Under the pieces are notes generated by a model that was not told the origin of the DNA, did no database searches, and saw nothing but the letters and a program-made list of their open reading frames with translations. Positions 1 through 14,434 of a DNA stretch of 64,000 nucleotides are shown here, one piece after another. The stretch's first letter is position 1. Each line of letters begins with the position of its first letter. The translations under genes were made by a program, and so were the position numbers. Location: NCBI GenBank assembly GCA_022113835.1, contig JAILWY010000027.1:6140501-6204500 (forward strand). Direction: 5' to 3'. This DNA is from Atopsyche davidsoni. Its lineage: Eukaryota; Arthropoda; Insecta; Trichoptera; Hydrobiosidae.

Positions 1-3000
1 AAACGTGATTTGCAATATTTTTTTCAACAGTTTCGTCTTCTATTCACTAAAAACGAAACTTTTTAAATATATATAAATGCTAGCCTGTATTCAATTTAGT
101 TACAACTTTTTGTGTTAAATTCGACGTCAATAGAGTATCCCATAAAAAGAGTCTGCACGCTGGGTTTATTTGTTGTTAACTATTTACAATTAAACCAACA
201 TACTTCTTCTAAATAAACATGAACTATATCGGTAAATATTTACCTGCCAAGCGAAAACTTGTGATTCAAATCATAAGCGGCGTTGCAACAATATCGAGTG
301 AAAACACAGATCTCTCGTTCCGCGAAATGATTCGAATAAATGTCGCCGATTGTTAGCATCGGTAATTAGTGACAATACTAAGTTTACTAAGCGTGCCAGT
401 TTTCATGCATCCGAAACCAGATAGAGTGATCGATGGCAGCGGGGCCGCAGAACGTGAGGTGAGGTGGCTGCAGGCGTTCTAGTCGAAACCCCGCTCGGCG
501 TCAAAGAAACCAACTGATGCAATTTAGTGAAACGCTTTAAGAGTACCGCTGCAAATATACCGATATTAGTTTTATAGACGTTATTGTAGCGTTTAAGTCT
601 AACAATTAAATGTATAAACTCATTAAACAGTGATTAATAAATGCTGGTATTTAAAAAAAAAAAACTATAATTTGAAATTACTGGGAACGGCAAGCTTTAT
701 TTAAGAATCTATGACTTATAATTCTGAGAAAATTTTGACCAAAATTGAATGCTTTACCTTTATCACGAAGACAATGAGGCCTAATGGAAACTTTATACGT
801 TGTTTGAATAAAATCATTATCGTCCATTCAAACTAGAAAGTATAGCGTGATAAAGCGTAGACAGCAGAACTATCACCTCATAATATAATTTAAATTGAGG
901 TTCACATAAACACAACAAAGAAAAATCTTATACAAGTAAAATCGTTAATATAAGATAATGTATTTTTAAAGCAGTAAAATTATCAAATCATTTTTAAATA
1001 CTTCCAGCATAATTGGATAACGTTTTGACAGCAACTGCATGAAGATCCATGTAAAGTTTTAATTGAAGAATGAACAAAAACGGCTGGTTGTGTTATCGTA
1101 ATGGAGAATCAAGCTCAGGCGGGCGGCTCAGGGCGCGAGCGCTCGGCACCGCGGGAGGTGTATTCTACGATAATAAATCCTGCGGGTCGGGATGATACGT
1201 ACTATTACTGGAAGGTTTTTCTATGGGAATAGTTATTGTTTTGTATCTGCCCATCTCGCGGGCGTGGAGGTAGAAAAAATGAGAATTATTGAATTGCATT
1301 TTAAGTTATTGAGTTCTACTCCATTGGAAGGAACGTAACTTGTGCTTCAGGACTCACTGCAAGCAAGCTCTGGGCAGGGCTGGCCAACGTTTGGGCTCAC
1401 AAACTTACTCGATTTAATTCAAAACTGTAACCATATAATATAATTTATTGGATATTTTTTTTTCAGCAAGCCTGTAGCGGCGATTCTGAGGCATTGTCAA
1501 ATCTGTTTTAATTATATAGTTTCTGAGATTTAGACCAACTGTTTTAAGACTTCAATAGAAAATTCGAATAAAAAAACATAGCACGAAACTAGGAACGCGC
1601 TGAGAGGCTGTCTTTACGGTTCGTTGAAAATTAAGCGCATCACTCTGAGATGCTCTATACCTAAATATCGGTAGTCTACATATCTACGAGTGTTTGTTAA
1701 TTTTCACATATTTATAATGTAAAAAGTTAACAGAATAATATATGTATTTCGTATATTCTATAAATCATCGGATTCAATAATTATTGATAGTAAAATTTAA
1801 ACCTGACTAAATTCTTTAATAAAATAAAGTCGGCAACCCCTGGCTGAAAACTTCCAGGCACGAGAATCCTTATTGCAAAATATATATCGCGGTAATAGGC
1901 GGGTCATGCCGACAATCTGAGAAATCAGCGGAGGAACTGAAATACTGATACCACCGAGATACACAACTACTGAATCGATCCTGTGACGCGCTGAAATACG
2001 TCGAAGGTTTCTGGCTGTAATGGTTTAAGTTCGTTTTAATGGCTCAGTATTATGTTTAAAACTTAAAAATTATATTTTAAAAATGAAAAATTGCAGCTGA
2101 TTTAACACGCGTGAATAATAAGCTTTATTATTATTTTATTTGGCCCTCTGTTTTTAGGCTGAATTTGAATAACTATTTGATAATTAAGTTAAGGATTTTT
2201 AAAAATAATTTTCTGATTAGCATTAAAAGGTTATTTTCTAGGTAGTTCAACTGGTAGTTTCAGGACCCTTTCCTCCGTGCTATAAGATAATATAAATTTA
2301 ACCATAGCTCTGAATATGGTAATTGGAGATGGAATGGAAAGTTAATAAAGCAACTCTAGAGAAACAACACATGTAGAACAGAATTTGATTGATAGGTTTC
2401 ATATAATAGTAGCCAATTGAGCGGTCGACCAAGCCCGTGAACACTGCATCAGCGGACTCACTTTCATCTTGCGTTTTCTCAAACCGAACGTATTAACAGA
2501 ATAAATGAAATCACTTATCGTGATGGGTTCATTCAAGCGACTGAACGTATGGCGGGAGCCATTCAAAAAGAAACGTCCGCGAGTACGTGGCGCTCAAATT
2601 AAGGTTTCATCGTGACATAAAGCAGCTTTTAATACGGAAGAACCCCAGAGCTATGCCAGTACTTCATATTGAAGAAAGTATCTATATAAATTAATAATTA
2701 TTTCAATTACTGCATTTTCAAAATAAATTTAAAACCTACTTTAACTAATAATTTGTTTATTCAAATTAACACTTTTTTATAAAATATTAACTTCAGGAAA
2801 GTACGTAATTAAAATTTCACGCGACACCGTTTCGTTCAATTGTGGTAACTCCGAAAATAGGAACGTAACATATATTTATGGTGATTGTCAAAATAAGGTC
2901 CAAGAGGCGTAGGTCAAAAACCCGCAACTTGCGCAACAATAATACACATTATATAATCAGTCGGTGAATCACATATATTAAAACTTATCATTGTTACGCT

Positions 3001-6000
3001 TTCTAGACACTTAAATCTCGACTGAAATTTGAGTTATTGTTCTTCGTTATATAAAAGTTTAAGAAACGTCCGCAGGTACTTACGACGAGAGCATTTGGAG
3101 AAATTATCCGGGATGTGTATTGTGAAGACTTACCTGTAAATAAAGAGAAAATACTGTTACTAAAGGAAAATATTACGACATCAAACAATAATTCACCAGC
3201 ACGTTATAAAACGTACCTAAGCAATTTTAATCAAATAAAAAGCTGTTTACGTTCATTTTATGTTTGTTTTATATTTTCTTATTTCTGCTTGCGCGAACTT
3301 AAGAGGTTAAATACTATCTCCACAAAAATGAAAATAATGCAACACAGAATGCAGTCGGATTATATTAAAAATATTTTTCAAGAGTCTTTACAATATGCTT
3401 GCTTGAAAAAAAACATCAGAAAGCCAGAATTTCTTTACGTAAAACAATATGCGGATTTTTTTTGCATTTGAAAAATACCGGTTTGATAATACAGCTTTAA
3501 AGTCGATAATTTCCGACATTCAACCACGAGTATATTGTTATAAAGTTTAACGATGTATGTAGGTTTGCGAAACAGCCAAGCTAAAATGTCTACACGCCAG
3601 TGTATAGTTTGCAAATGGAAGTGACAGATGTCCCAGAGGTTGGCATTTAGGATTGGCGCAGTGGAGGCCCGGCTCGCCACGCCTCGCCTCGCCTCGCCTC
3701 GTCTCGATTTTTTCCACAAATGATAGTCATTTATCAAAGACGCGGGGTTTGGGCTAATCCGGGGGATATCTGAACTTTACGACAGCTTAATGCGCGCGTG
3801 CTGGGCATCGCGGATCCGGCCAGACGACACGAGCAAAAGCGCGTGGCGGGAACGCCATTAGGCTTGCAGTCTTTACGAAACACGCTGCTGTCCTTCCCTA
3901 CATAAAGTGAATGACTAAAAACAACCCTTATGTTGTGGTTGCTGACAACATTTTAGTGAGTAAACAATATATTACAATGCTAATTTCGATTTCCATGACC
4001 ACCTATATTAATAATCTTTAAATTTTAAAGCGATATTACGAAGAAATGTGCAATAAAAAACTTGCTTTCTTGTCAGCTCCGAAAGAATTATTTTTTAAAT
4101 CATGTTGACACGTTGACAATGAATGGTTTGTTGTATGTCTTTACACGTAACTTTAATGTTTGATATCTATTAACATTGCAAGACAAAAATTGTCGAGAAG
4201 GTCCACCAGTACACGAGAAAAAGTAAATATCATTCTTTATATTTAAAAAAAATGTTTAATCGCCTCAACTGTAATCAGTACTTTTCTCAAATCGATCAAG
4301 ATATCATACTTCAATAATGAAATTACATCACCACGTGAACGTGTAAAATACTTACACACGGAAAAAAAATTGTACATAAAATCAATCAGATGTCTTTCGA
4401 ATGAAACTTGGAAATTTTCTAACGCACAGAACTAAATTAAAAAAAATTACCTAGTTAAATGTCTAAAAAAATACTGCTACATAAACATGTGATACATAAG
4501 ATAGTTACACATACTTAAAGTCCATATAATAGATATATAGAGACATTGAGAATTCAAGGCATGCAGTAGAATTGGCGTCGTGCTACCGAATATTCTCGAG
4601 ATGAAATTGCGCTCGCAGCATGCGGTTTTACGGCATAAATCATTTGACATTAATACGGCCAACAATGTAACGGTCGGAAAAGAAAATTGAAAGTTTGTTG
4701 CGGTAGAAAATCGATCATGCGTCGGTTAGCTCGCTGACACGTCCATTAATCCTAGCTCGCGAGATCCGCCTCCGAGCGGGTCGCGGCCGGGCCTTCCACA
4801 GCCGCGGTATCAATATTCATGGCGCTTTGAGCAAACTTGCAAGGGCACTTGCGGGGCAGCTCTCCGTGATGGCGAAGAGCCGGAGTCGTAGGGGCAAAAA
4901 CCGTTTTTTTGTTGATATTAAAGATTCATTCAGTTATTATTCGAGAGACTGAGGTATTCTCTTAACAAATACTCTAGAAAAATATCTCTAAAAAAAGTTT
5001 TTATTGATATGTAAGGTTAATACGTAAAAGTTTTTATAATTTTGATACTATTTTAAAACATTTATCATCCCTTAAAAAAAAAAAAAAGAGCTTTTAATAT
5101 TCAGCGCATCTATACCTCCTACAAAATAGACAACTCATTAAACGTAGTTCAATATCCAATTTTAACAGAAAAATTATGTAAATTGATTATCAAGAAATTT
5201 TTTTCAAGTACCAAACGATATGACTATGTAAATATGGTTAGTTAAAACACCAATAACACGAGAGAATTGAAAACTCTGGAAAAATAATCATTATAATTAA
5301 ATATCATTAGAATAAGAATCATCACCTTCGACTATGGAGAATGGCATTATAGGCACCTCTGGCGGACCAGACTGGCGGCATCTAACAGTTGAAGTCCTAT
5401 TGGCATGTTCAACTACTGACCAAATAAATATTAAAATCTTCCGGATACGCCAGAATGAAGCTATTTAGTAAAAAAAAAAAAATTTAAGGTCTCCATTTTA
5501 TAGAAAATAAATATAATTATAAATAAAATAAAAACTAAAAGCTAATAGCCTCACGTGTCCCAGATAGGAGCGCATAAATGTCATAGGTGTTTCAAATTGA
5601 ACTTTAGCCTGATAGTATCCAGTGTTGGTACAACACACATGACTATGAAAAATACAAATTTGTTATGACATTTAAGCAAGGCAATTGACATAGGTTAAAA
5701 AAGTTACGCAACACACATTGCTGCAAAATTTTTGAAAGAAAGTATCAAAAATAACAACGTATACAACATTAGAACAAAAATTATTCAGTTGTTAAATTGA
5801 AGGATTGCATTCCACTTGTCAAAAAATATTCAAAGAAAAACATATCAACGAGCACGCGTGCGCGTGTAGTATTTACAGTGTATAATAATAATACAAAAAT
5901 CAAATCTAGCAAGCACCACACACAACAGGAGAGTTGCCCCAGTGTTGTCAGATGTGCTGTCCGACCTGACAAATATGCATTAGTGAATAGTTAAGAGACA

Positions 6001-9000
6001 CGGAGGGCAACCCGGAATATTGCGAAGGCGGTAAGACGGGATCGTGGCGAGCTGTGAAAGTTGTAAGTGGACTGGACGTCACGAGGTGGAGCTCCGCACT
6101 GGACCAGGGCTACGAAACAAGACAAATAACTGTACTAAACCAATGTAGGTGTAGATTTAAGACATTCACAAGTTATCAAATCAAATGATTCACTTATTTA
6201 TTTCTTATGCGTACATTGTGTAGTTCGTTATTGGCAAAATTTCGTTGCAGGTATACTTAGCATTTGAATGCAAGTTTGCGTAATTCGTATTTTAGTTTAC
6301 TTGGCGCAGAGATATGCTCGAGGTTGATCGTGAATCTTGGTTTAATTCCGCAGTTTGTTTTCTAGCTATCAAACTGTACTATTCGATCGACATAGATATA
6401 GACAACGTTTTAAGAATAGTTGTGCTTACTATTTTATTTATCGTGGAACGATGAGTGTTGTCATACTTTTAGTTTAAACATCTGTATACAAGCGACTCGT
6501 CAAAATTAATAAAGAAGAAAATAAAATAAGGTTTAAAATGATAACTAATTGAATTGTAAAAAGAAATCAGCGTCTAGCAGCCCTGCTCTCTAGTCGCCCC
6601 GCACTCCCCGGCCCACTTTCTCGGCTCAGGCCGCGCACTACACTTATTAAGTATAAAGACCATTGACTAAAGACAAGAAATGATTCATGTTTTTTTTCTC
6701 CCGGGGCGAATCCGCAGCCGTCGCTCGGTACCTTGCGGGCTATCGTTTTATAACTCGCCTGAAGGTGCATAAGTCAGATTACCTAAAAAAAAAACTGCAG
6801 CGCACTTCAACAATACAATGCGAATTTGAAAGTGCTTTAAAATCTATTTTTTGAAAAGTTCCCAGGAGAACTGTACCAAGGATATGCTAAAATATCTCAA
6901 TTAAATAATTTAAAATTTACCAATCCACAAACTTAAATTTAAAGGTCGGTTTGAACTTCATTGCTACCAAACTAACGAAAGAAAAAAAAAACAATTTAAT
7001 AAATTATGAAACGTGACTTTAAAAATTATTAAAATGAGGTTAGCATTTTCTTGGATCAGGCTTCAATAATTGATTACAATCTTCCTAAGCGTGCAATTGC
7101 GATATTCTGTACAAACAAAATTACACCGAACCAAACCGTCAATAAATTTTAGACGTGATTGAAATTGTTGGCGCTCCTAAAGGTAAATCCTTTAAAGATT
7201 GGCACATTGCGATTAAGGACTCCAGTCCGTACAGGGATGCAGGCGGCATTTCCAAGTGAACGAACACTCCAAAGCGGCAGTTGAGTATGCATTTTATACA
7301 CTCAGCCGCTATAAAAGGCGAATTTGGTAAAGAAGGACAGGAGAGTAATGCACGATCGATGTTCGGGCAACAGAGCCAGGGAACGGGCCTGACAGCTCAG
7401 GCGCGCGTAGATCCGAAGGGCCTCTCTCGATACATTATATTTACAGCACAAAAAAAATAGTTTCGCAAAAGCTTTCCGGTAAATTTTTTGCGGGAGTATT
7501 AGCAATGAATTCCAAACATTTTTTAAAATTACCCATGAAATACTAAAATTTGTATTAATATTTTGACCGAATTTTCAGATAAAAAAAGTTTCCTCTTTTT
7601 CTTTATTTCAATTTCATAAAAAAAGCACATTTTTGGCGCATACTTACTGCTGTTCTAACTCCCAGAAACTTCCAGGGTGAAAACGGTAATGCACCGATGA
7701 ACTGATAATGCATCGTGCCTCGTTAGTGAAGTTCCACCCTAGCACCTCGATAAATTGTAAAGCTCTTTAGCAACTTTTCTTTAGCGAATTTTTTCATAAT
7801 TTCACATGCGACGACAGCCAAAACACAAAATAAATGCAAAACAATAACAGATAACTTTTAAAAATGGAGAGCCTTAACTTTTTAACAAAATGTAATGAAA
7901 TTCAAAACTAAAGATTATTTGTTTTAACTTGTATCAGTAAGAATTCATAACTACATAAAAGGCAATTGCTTGTATATTACAAACAAAAAAAAACCACAGG
8001 CTTCTTTAAAGATTTCGATAATTATTCAGATTAGACTTGTACTGTTTCTTCCTATTTCATCTGCCGCCCACTGCGTTATCCAAAGTCGTCTTATTATTTT
8101 GCTTTCTATGATTAAGTCGTAGGTTCTAATGAATCCAATTAAAAATATACAGTTCTATTTTTGGAACAACCCACAGTAAAAAAAAAATTAAAGCGAAAAT
8201 AAGCAAAGAATATTATATAATATGGCGTCATGGGAATACTATCCACGTGTTGTATTTTAACGAATAATTCGTTTGAAAATACAAAGCAATATGAAGTTTA
8301 TGTTAATTTAAAATATTTGTTGAGTCAGTTGAAAATATTACAATAAAATTGATGTGCAAATATCATAGCTTTTCGGCTGGGCTCGACTGGGCCTCGTTGG
8401 TAGAAAGTGAGGGCGGGCGCCCCGTTGCTGCCGAGGTCCGTGAAACGCTGCTATGATGAGTATTAAGTTTCTCTTTTTTTATTATTGGTTATCAATGATA
8501 GATTGTGAATTCGGTGCAAAAAATGCGTCATGAAAAATAACGGCGACAAAAAAATTAATTATTTCAAATAGCTGTGAGTACAATTATTTTGAAAGTGTAT
8601 TATATAAACACAAGAATTGAAATCCTGGTGTCATAATTTAAAACATAAGGAAATCATGTGTTTTTTATATTTTTTTTATCGTTTTTAAATATATGTGTTC
8701 AACAAGGTATTGTTTAATTGTTGTCGAGATCTTTATTGTCAACTTTTGTTCAAGTTTTAAAAAAAATTGGTGAATAAATACATAGTAGTTTCCAGTCATC
8801 AGACCTTTAAAACCAATAAGTAATAACCAGTGACAGTTGAATATGAACATATCTTGACGCAAAGGAAATACAAGAAACTAATGTATTAACAAATCAGAGT
8901 ATATTCGTACTATTATTATTATTGATACTTCAATACATTAAATAATAATAAAAAAAATTAAATGAGACCGCATTTTTTCTGTACTAACTTAAGTCTGTTA

Positions 9001-9683
9001 GATCTGGGATTTCCATCGAATATACCGGATATTGGTTAATGTGGCAAGTCTTAATTGAGATATACAGTGGCAGAAAATACCCAAAAGCCGTCTTTTTCGT
9101 TTTTAATTATTGGGTATAGTGTATTTAAAAAGAAAAAATACATTTAATTAAATGTATTGTTTTTTTTTTTTTTTAACAATAGAACTCACTAATTAATATT
9201 GTTAAAACAAATTGTAGGCGTATGACACATTTCTATGGTAACATGTGCAGCATTACTTAGCGTTCCTCCAAAACACAGTGGAGACGTGCCCCATAAATCA
9301 CGCATTATAATCGTAATTGGTCGATGACCGTGTCTATCTTGCATAATTGCAGCTTATTGGTTCTTTAACATATTTTTTTTTAATATTCTTATAAAAAATT
9401 GTTTAATAAGATGATCAGTGGGTAGGTGTGAATATACATAATTAGGAAAAAAACTACATGTAGGCGCAGTAGTGCTTAGATTCGAGCTATATTTACAAAA
9501 TATAATGACTTAATGAATGATGTTTTATTGCTCAAAGCAAAAATTGGATCAAACTAACCATCTCGTAGCCCGGTAATTAGCATATTTGCTTGCCAAAAAT
9601 GGGTGTCCAGAGATTGAAATCGGATGAATCTGTTTTTATTTATTCTGTATTGTTTTTTAGGAATGTAACCCCTTGAATTAATA
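1..9683. other. AT-rich non-coding DNA with GC-richer islands
   Basis: I see no gene here. The open frames are short, AT-rich and unlike any family I know. The GC-richer islands are at about 430-505, 1105-1165, 3640-3880, 4700-4890, 6000-6115, 6570-6760, 7200-7430 and 8370-8450. None contains a convincing exon with splice sites and a kept reading frame. The stretch lies downstream, in the direction of transcription, of the last visible CNOT6 exon, whose splice donor is at 34075. It may therefore be part of that gene's intron. Intergenic DNA with enhancers is the alternative. Confidence 0.55.
3681..3706. repeat. short GCCTC tandem repeat
   Basis: About five copies of the pentamer gcctc, the last one diverged, sit inside a GC-rich island. 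It is a simple repeat with no sign of function. Confidence 0.8.
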
Positions 9684-9775
9684 AATTCAATATTTTTGAC
9701 AGGGAGTACTTGGTGGAATCCCAATTTAATATTTTAAATAAAATACCTTTATGATTTTTCCACGTGTTTCTTTTA
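9684..9775 (-). repeat. partial copy of a dispersed inverted-repeat element
   Basis: This stretch shares, in the same order, the blocks caatatttttgacag, gagtacttggtggaat and gatttttccac with better copies near 39.2 kb and 50.1-50.85 kb. Only one side of the element is present; the internal part and the second arm are missing. Because several diverged copies share the same order, I read it as an old mobile-element fragment rather than chance. Confidence 0.6.
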
Positions 9776-12700
9776 AATAAAAAAATAATTTTATGTTATT
9801 TTTCTAAATACACAATCTAATACACCTGCAACTGTCTATAGAGCGCTTGCTCACTCAACTTGTCCGCGTGCGGCCTGCTACTATTAAAAAAAAGTAATTT
9901 TTAGACTGCTTGTTCGGATTATCTAGGCTTGGATGATTGCCGCTCGTGAAGAAAGCGCATTAAAATAATCAATAATTTTTTTTCCTAAGTTGAATGTTTT
10001 GAACTAGCATCGAAATACCGACGGACGTTCTAACATTTTAATCTCGAATATAAATTGCAATACTTTTAATATAAATTTTACTTCTATTAGTATCGCAAAT
10101 GCAATGAGTTTCGACATATTTATCGTGATTACGATTAGCAACAATATTTTTTTATGATTCAATTCTCACACACTTCAGTATTTATGTACAAATTATCTGG
10201 TGAACATAAAAACAGCGCAAGATTAACGCGTCAATCAAATCATCGCATAGTATGATTAATAAAAAAAAATCGACCAGCAAGGTTCTCTCCTTTCACCATC
10301 TCGACGATGCTTAATTCCCGTGTGGTTTATAACCAAAGAAATGACTCACTAAGTGGCCAGTGCCACCCTCTTAAGGCCTAGAAAGATAGTGGTGGCTTTT
10401 TAGGGCTTTCCATGCCTGGAAACGAAGTATAAAGGTTGTTTTTGCTTTTGTCCACTTTTTGTACAGTTTTAATGTCTGTTAGCAATATTTGATTAAACGA
10501 TGTAGGAGTGTAATAAGTGAAATTCAGTTTATGTTTACAACGTTGGAAATTACTATAGGAGTATTATTATAAGCCTCATTTTTTCGGTTGCACGTCTAAC
10601 ATAACAAGTGCTAAATTTTATTTCAATTTGCTCATATATTTAAACCCAAATCTCTCCTCCTCCTCTCCTGCTAGTTGTAGTGCCACTTTTAACACACATC
10701 TTCATATAACCTGGTACTTAAGTATAATTAAAACATGGCTGCTTGGGTTACTTTTATAACTGTCAAAAAATCGAAATTTAGATTGTGCCAACTAGAAAAG
10801 GTTTACATTAAGTGCAATTTTTTATTGAAAACGGGGCATTGAACGAATAAGTTTGGGATCCAGTGAAGTAAATAAACGTTTTCTTAATTCACCGTTGAGG
10901 TATTGCATACAATAAATCAATAAGGCATTGAAAGACAAATCTATAGCTAATTTAACTTTCCATTGATGCCCGTAAAACGTGCAACAGTCAGCCATTAAAA
11001 AGATAAATTCATTGTTATTATTAAACGCATATTGTCTTCAGTAATCATTAGTGAATAATATATTTCAGACATAACTATTAGTGATTTACCAACAGTCTGG
11101 CTGACCACACACAATTCTTATTCAATACATAATATCTATTTACTAATGAATGCATGCATACGAAATAGTACGGTAAATATTCTAAATTTTTCGGACGATT
11201 CTGAAGAAGCTCGCCTCTTTTCATAATATCCGCAGATTATTTATGAATGTCCCAAAAAAAAACTTGACAGTGACAGCTGTGAGCTTCGGAATATGATATA
11301 AAAGCTTTCTACGTGTTTCCAAGTATAATAAAAAAAAATTCAGATTCAACTTTTTCATCTTATGTTTAAGTTAATTGATATAGAAAAACATATTTTATGA
11401 AACCACATACAACCTATTATTTATATTTACCATAATCAATTATTGAATTGAAAATGATGTTTCTAATAAATAAAAAAAAAACAGTATTTTTTAAAAACCA
11501 AATAAGAAATTATTTCCTCTGCAATAGTATAAAAATATTTCTTGTGCACGTACATTTAAACTCTTCATATTGCTTTCAATTACATTATTATAATTGTCAC
11601 CCTTAGTAATAATTTAATAAAGAAATTTAATGAAATGCAAGGCCTGTGACAATAGTATTAAAACGAAATATTCAAATACGGCTAAGCAACTTTTTTTCGG
11701 GAAAGAAATAAACAACCTAAAAATAGCGATTAACTATTTTAAATATTTCCCATAGTCTTCGATAAGCTTACGAGCTAGACTATGATTTTTTTAAACATTG
11801 TGCTGAGCGATCCCCGAGTGTCTTTGGCCTGGGGTCTGCCGTTCGTCCGGCTGACATTGGAAAATCAATGTCAAAGGCATCGCAGTTAATGCGAGAAAAC
11901 AAACATGGCGAGAGTCGCCGCCAGCCCCGCCAGCCCCGCCAGCCCCGCCAGCACAGCCGCCGCGGACCCGGGATTAGAAATCTCATTAACATATTTTTAT
12001 GCAAAAATACACGCTACTTGTTCGCGTAGACGGAGTTAAACCGTACAGAGAGTAAATATATATAATCAAAGCGAATTGCACGTAATTTTATGAAAAACTT
12101 GACTTACTAAGCTTTCAGTGATGTACATTAAATACAATGACGTTATAATATATCAAACAGGATATAATTTAAAAAATAATAAACAGATTGTGTTTACAAA
12201 AAAAAAAAAAACGAACAAAAGTGAAGACAAAAATACAAAGTTACTTTTTATAATTATAATAATGGATCTTCACCATTCAAATGCCTTGTCCTTCAACAAG
12301 AACAAAAATAGTTCAGAATTTAGGCCTGGTCTTCTTTAAAATATACTAGAACATCCAAGGTATTGAATAAGTATACATAAATGTGTATTTTTTTAATAGT
12401 AAATTATTAGTTTATTTAAAGTCCTCCAAATATATTTATGTAACGGATATAAAACGTTTAATTTTTTTTTATTGAATTTATAAATTTCCTTACTGAAAAT
12501 AAATAAAACAAGCGATCAATGAAATTAATTCATACTGCGCTAAATAAATTCCGGCAATTATTAAATAAATTATGCTAATTTATCGTGTCTGATGTTTTAC
12601 TGAGGGTTATATTAATATTTCAAATTAAAATTGACTGTGTTTCAATTAATCAGACAATAAAAGGCCCCAAATCAAAAATTAATTGACAGATTCTCAATAT

Positions 12701-13040
12701 CGCGTTTTGACAGGCGTAACGTGTGCTCTAAACCAAACGGACGCAAGTTTAACGGTCGTGACGTCACGCCGCTCGCTGGTTCCGTTGAGGCAGGAATACG
12801 CGACCTTAAATTTATACTTTTTGCCGGCGTGAAGTCACTTTAGAAATTATGACGAGAGAAAAGAGGTACCTTAAATAAACAAATTAACATTTTTTAAAAA
12901 TAAGGATATCATTGTAAAAAAAGAAAGAATAAAAAATAGAAATCGACACAATCTTTTTTTTTTTTTTTTTGAGTCGTACGGGTGGGTAAACTGCATGAAT
13001 GTGTCTTGTTGAGGGACAAGGCATTTGATATAAGCATTAT

Positions 13041-13046
<6 letters not shown>
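9776..13046. other. AT-rich non-coding DNA
   Basis: No gene was recognised. GC-richer islands lie at about 10280-10420, 11800-11980 and 12700-12840. The last of these contains a perfect tgacgtca palindrome, the CRE/ATF type site. The 11.9 kb island carries about three copies of a 9-mer, ccagccccg, at 11921-11949. The frames through these islands are low-complexity and show no splice structure. Confidence 0.5.

Positions 13047-13104
<58 letters not shown>
13047..13104. repeat. AT dinucleotide microsatellite
   Basis: An uninterrupted AT tract of about 58 bp, preceded by a few CA units. It is probably length-polymorphic. Confidence 0.95.
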
Positions 13105-13107
<3 letters not shown>

Positions 13108-14034
13108 TGAATGTGATTTAACTATAAAATAGACTTATTAAAAAAAATCTAAAAAAGATATTTAAATGCTAATTAATGTAATATGTGCGTCTTTATACAA
13201 CAGAAATATTAAAACAGCATGCATAATAAAGATACGCTCATTACAGTGAATCACCACAAACTTCTACCACAAAAATCATCTTCGCGTCTTTTTTTATATA
13301 TTTACACTGTTGAAAATAAGATAATCACTTTTTAAGACTTCCCGGTGGAATAAAAATACAATTAATTACAAACCTTCAATGTTTTTGTTGTGTTCTTGCC
13401 ACCGTCTGAAGTACAGCATAGTAAAGTAGACAATACCTAATATTATTAGTTTTTTTTTATACTTGAGAGAAATCCAGGCTACCAACAATTAATTAAAGAA
13501 TCGAAAACACTTCAAGCAATAAGATTTACAACTGGAATTATTATTTTTATTATATTACGTTTGATTGGGCGTGCTATTAAATAAAATACATCGTAGCGTG
13601 CAATGTCATGTACCAAGTCACTACAAATCATCATAGACCAAAACGACATAGACTTAGGTCCAATTATACTGATATGAAATTAATCTGCCAGAGCGAGAGC
13701 TATCAGACGCCCGGCCGACTGGTCAACTATAGTATAAAATGATGAATGAAAAAATATACTGAATACTTTATAGAATTACGCTTAAAGTTGCAATATTTGT
13801 AAATATATTTAATCTCTATATGAATAAAATTGATTTACTCTCCATGACAAACAAATTGTCGGATCATTTTCCGTAATTTGTAATTAAATATACGTCAAAC
13901 TGACTATCAAACTTCTTTAAATGGCATAATGCATCAAACTAAATATACGTGCAGTAAATTTTTATTTTATAGAATTAGTAAATCGACAAATGAACTAAAG
14001 AGCGATCAAATTATTTTGATTTTTCAGATGCACT

Positions 14035-14434
14035 ACTAAGTATTTAGGTTCGGGCGAAACTGTCAATGGGCATCTGATCAATTTGAACCATGCATTGCTC
14101 GAATAGGACACGAGAAAAGAACGTATGCTATTGCAGCATGACAACGCTCCGTGCCATTGCACTTCCATCGTCCGGGACACCATCGTATCGTTGAAATGGG
14201 ATCTACTACCGCACCCGCCGTATTCACCAGACTTGGCCCCTTCCGATTATCATTTGTTCCGGTCGACGGCGCATGGCTTGGCTGGGCTACACTTGGCCTA
14301 TTTTTAAGAAATGGAAAATTGGTTGAATGAATGGTTTCGGTCCAAAGACGCGTGGTTTTATCGTCACGGTATTCATGTACTGCCAGAGGGATGGCAAAAA
14401 TGGGTAGCTAGCGAGGACCGATACTGTGAATGAA
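14035..14434 (+). pseudogene. mariner transposase fragment, C-terminal half
   Basis: This is the remnant of a mariner-family DNA transposase, a cut-and-paste enzyme with a D,D34D catalytic triad. The reading frame over 14125-14307 shows HDNAPCH with the second catalytic Asp. Further on comes PPYSPDLAPSDYHLF with the third Asp, exactly 34 residues later, which is the mariner spacing. After a broken stretch, a shifted frame ends with a tail that matches the C-terminus of family members (LPEGWQKWVASEDRYCE, ending near 14434). The N-terminal DNA-binding part and the first Asp are missing, and I found no terminal inverted repeats. It is a 5'-truncated dead copy of a different subtype from the one at 47.3 kb. 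Confidence 0.85.

Noticed and set aside
10340..10400. Hairpin between gccacc and ggtggc words
   Set aside because: Only six to seven paired bases and a large loop; not distinguishable from chance.
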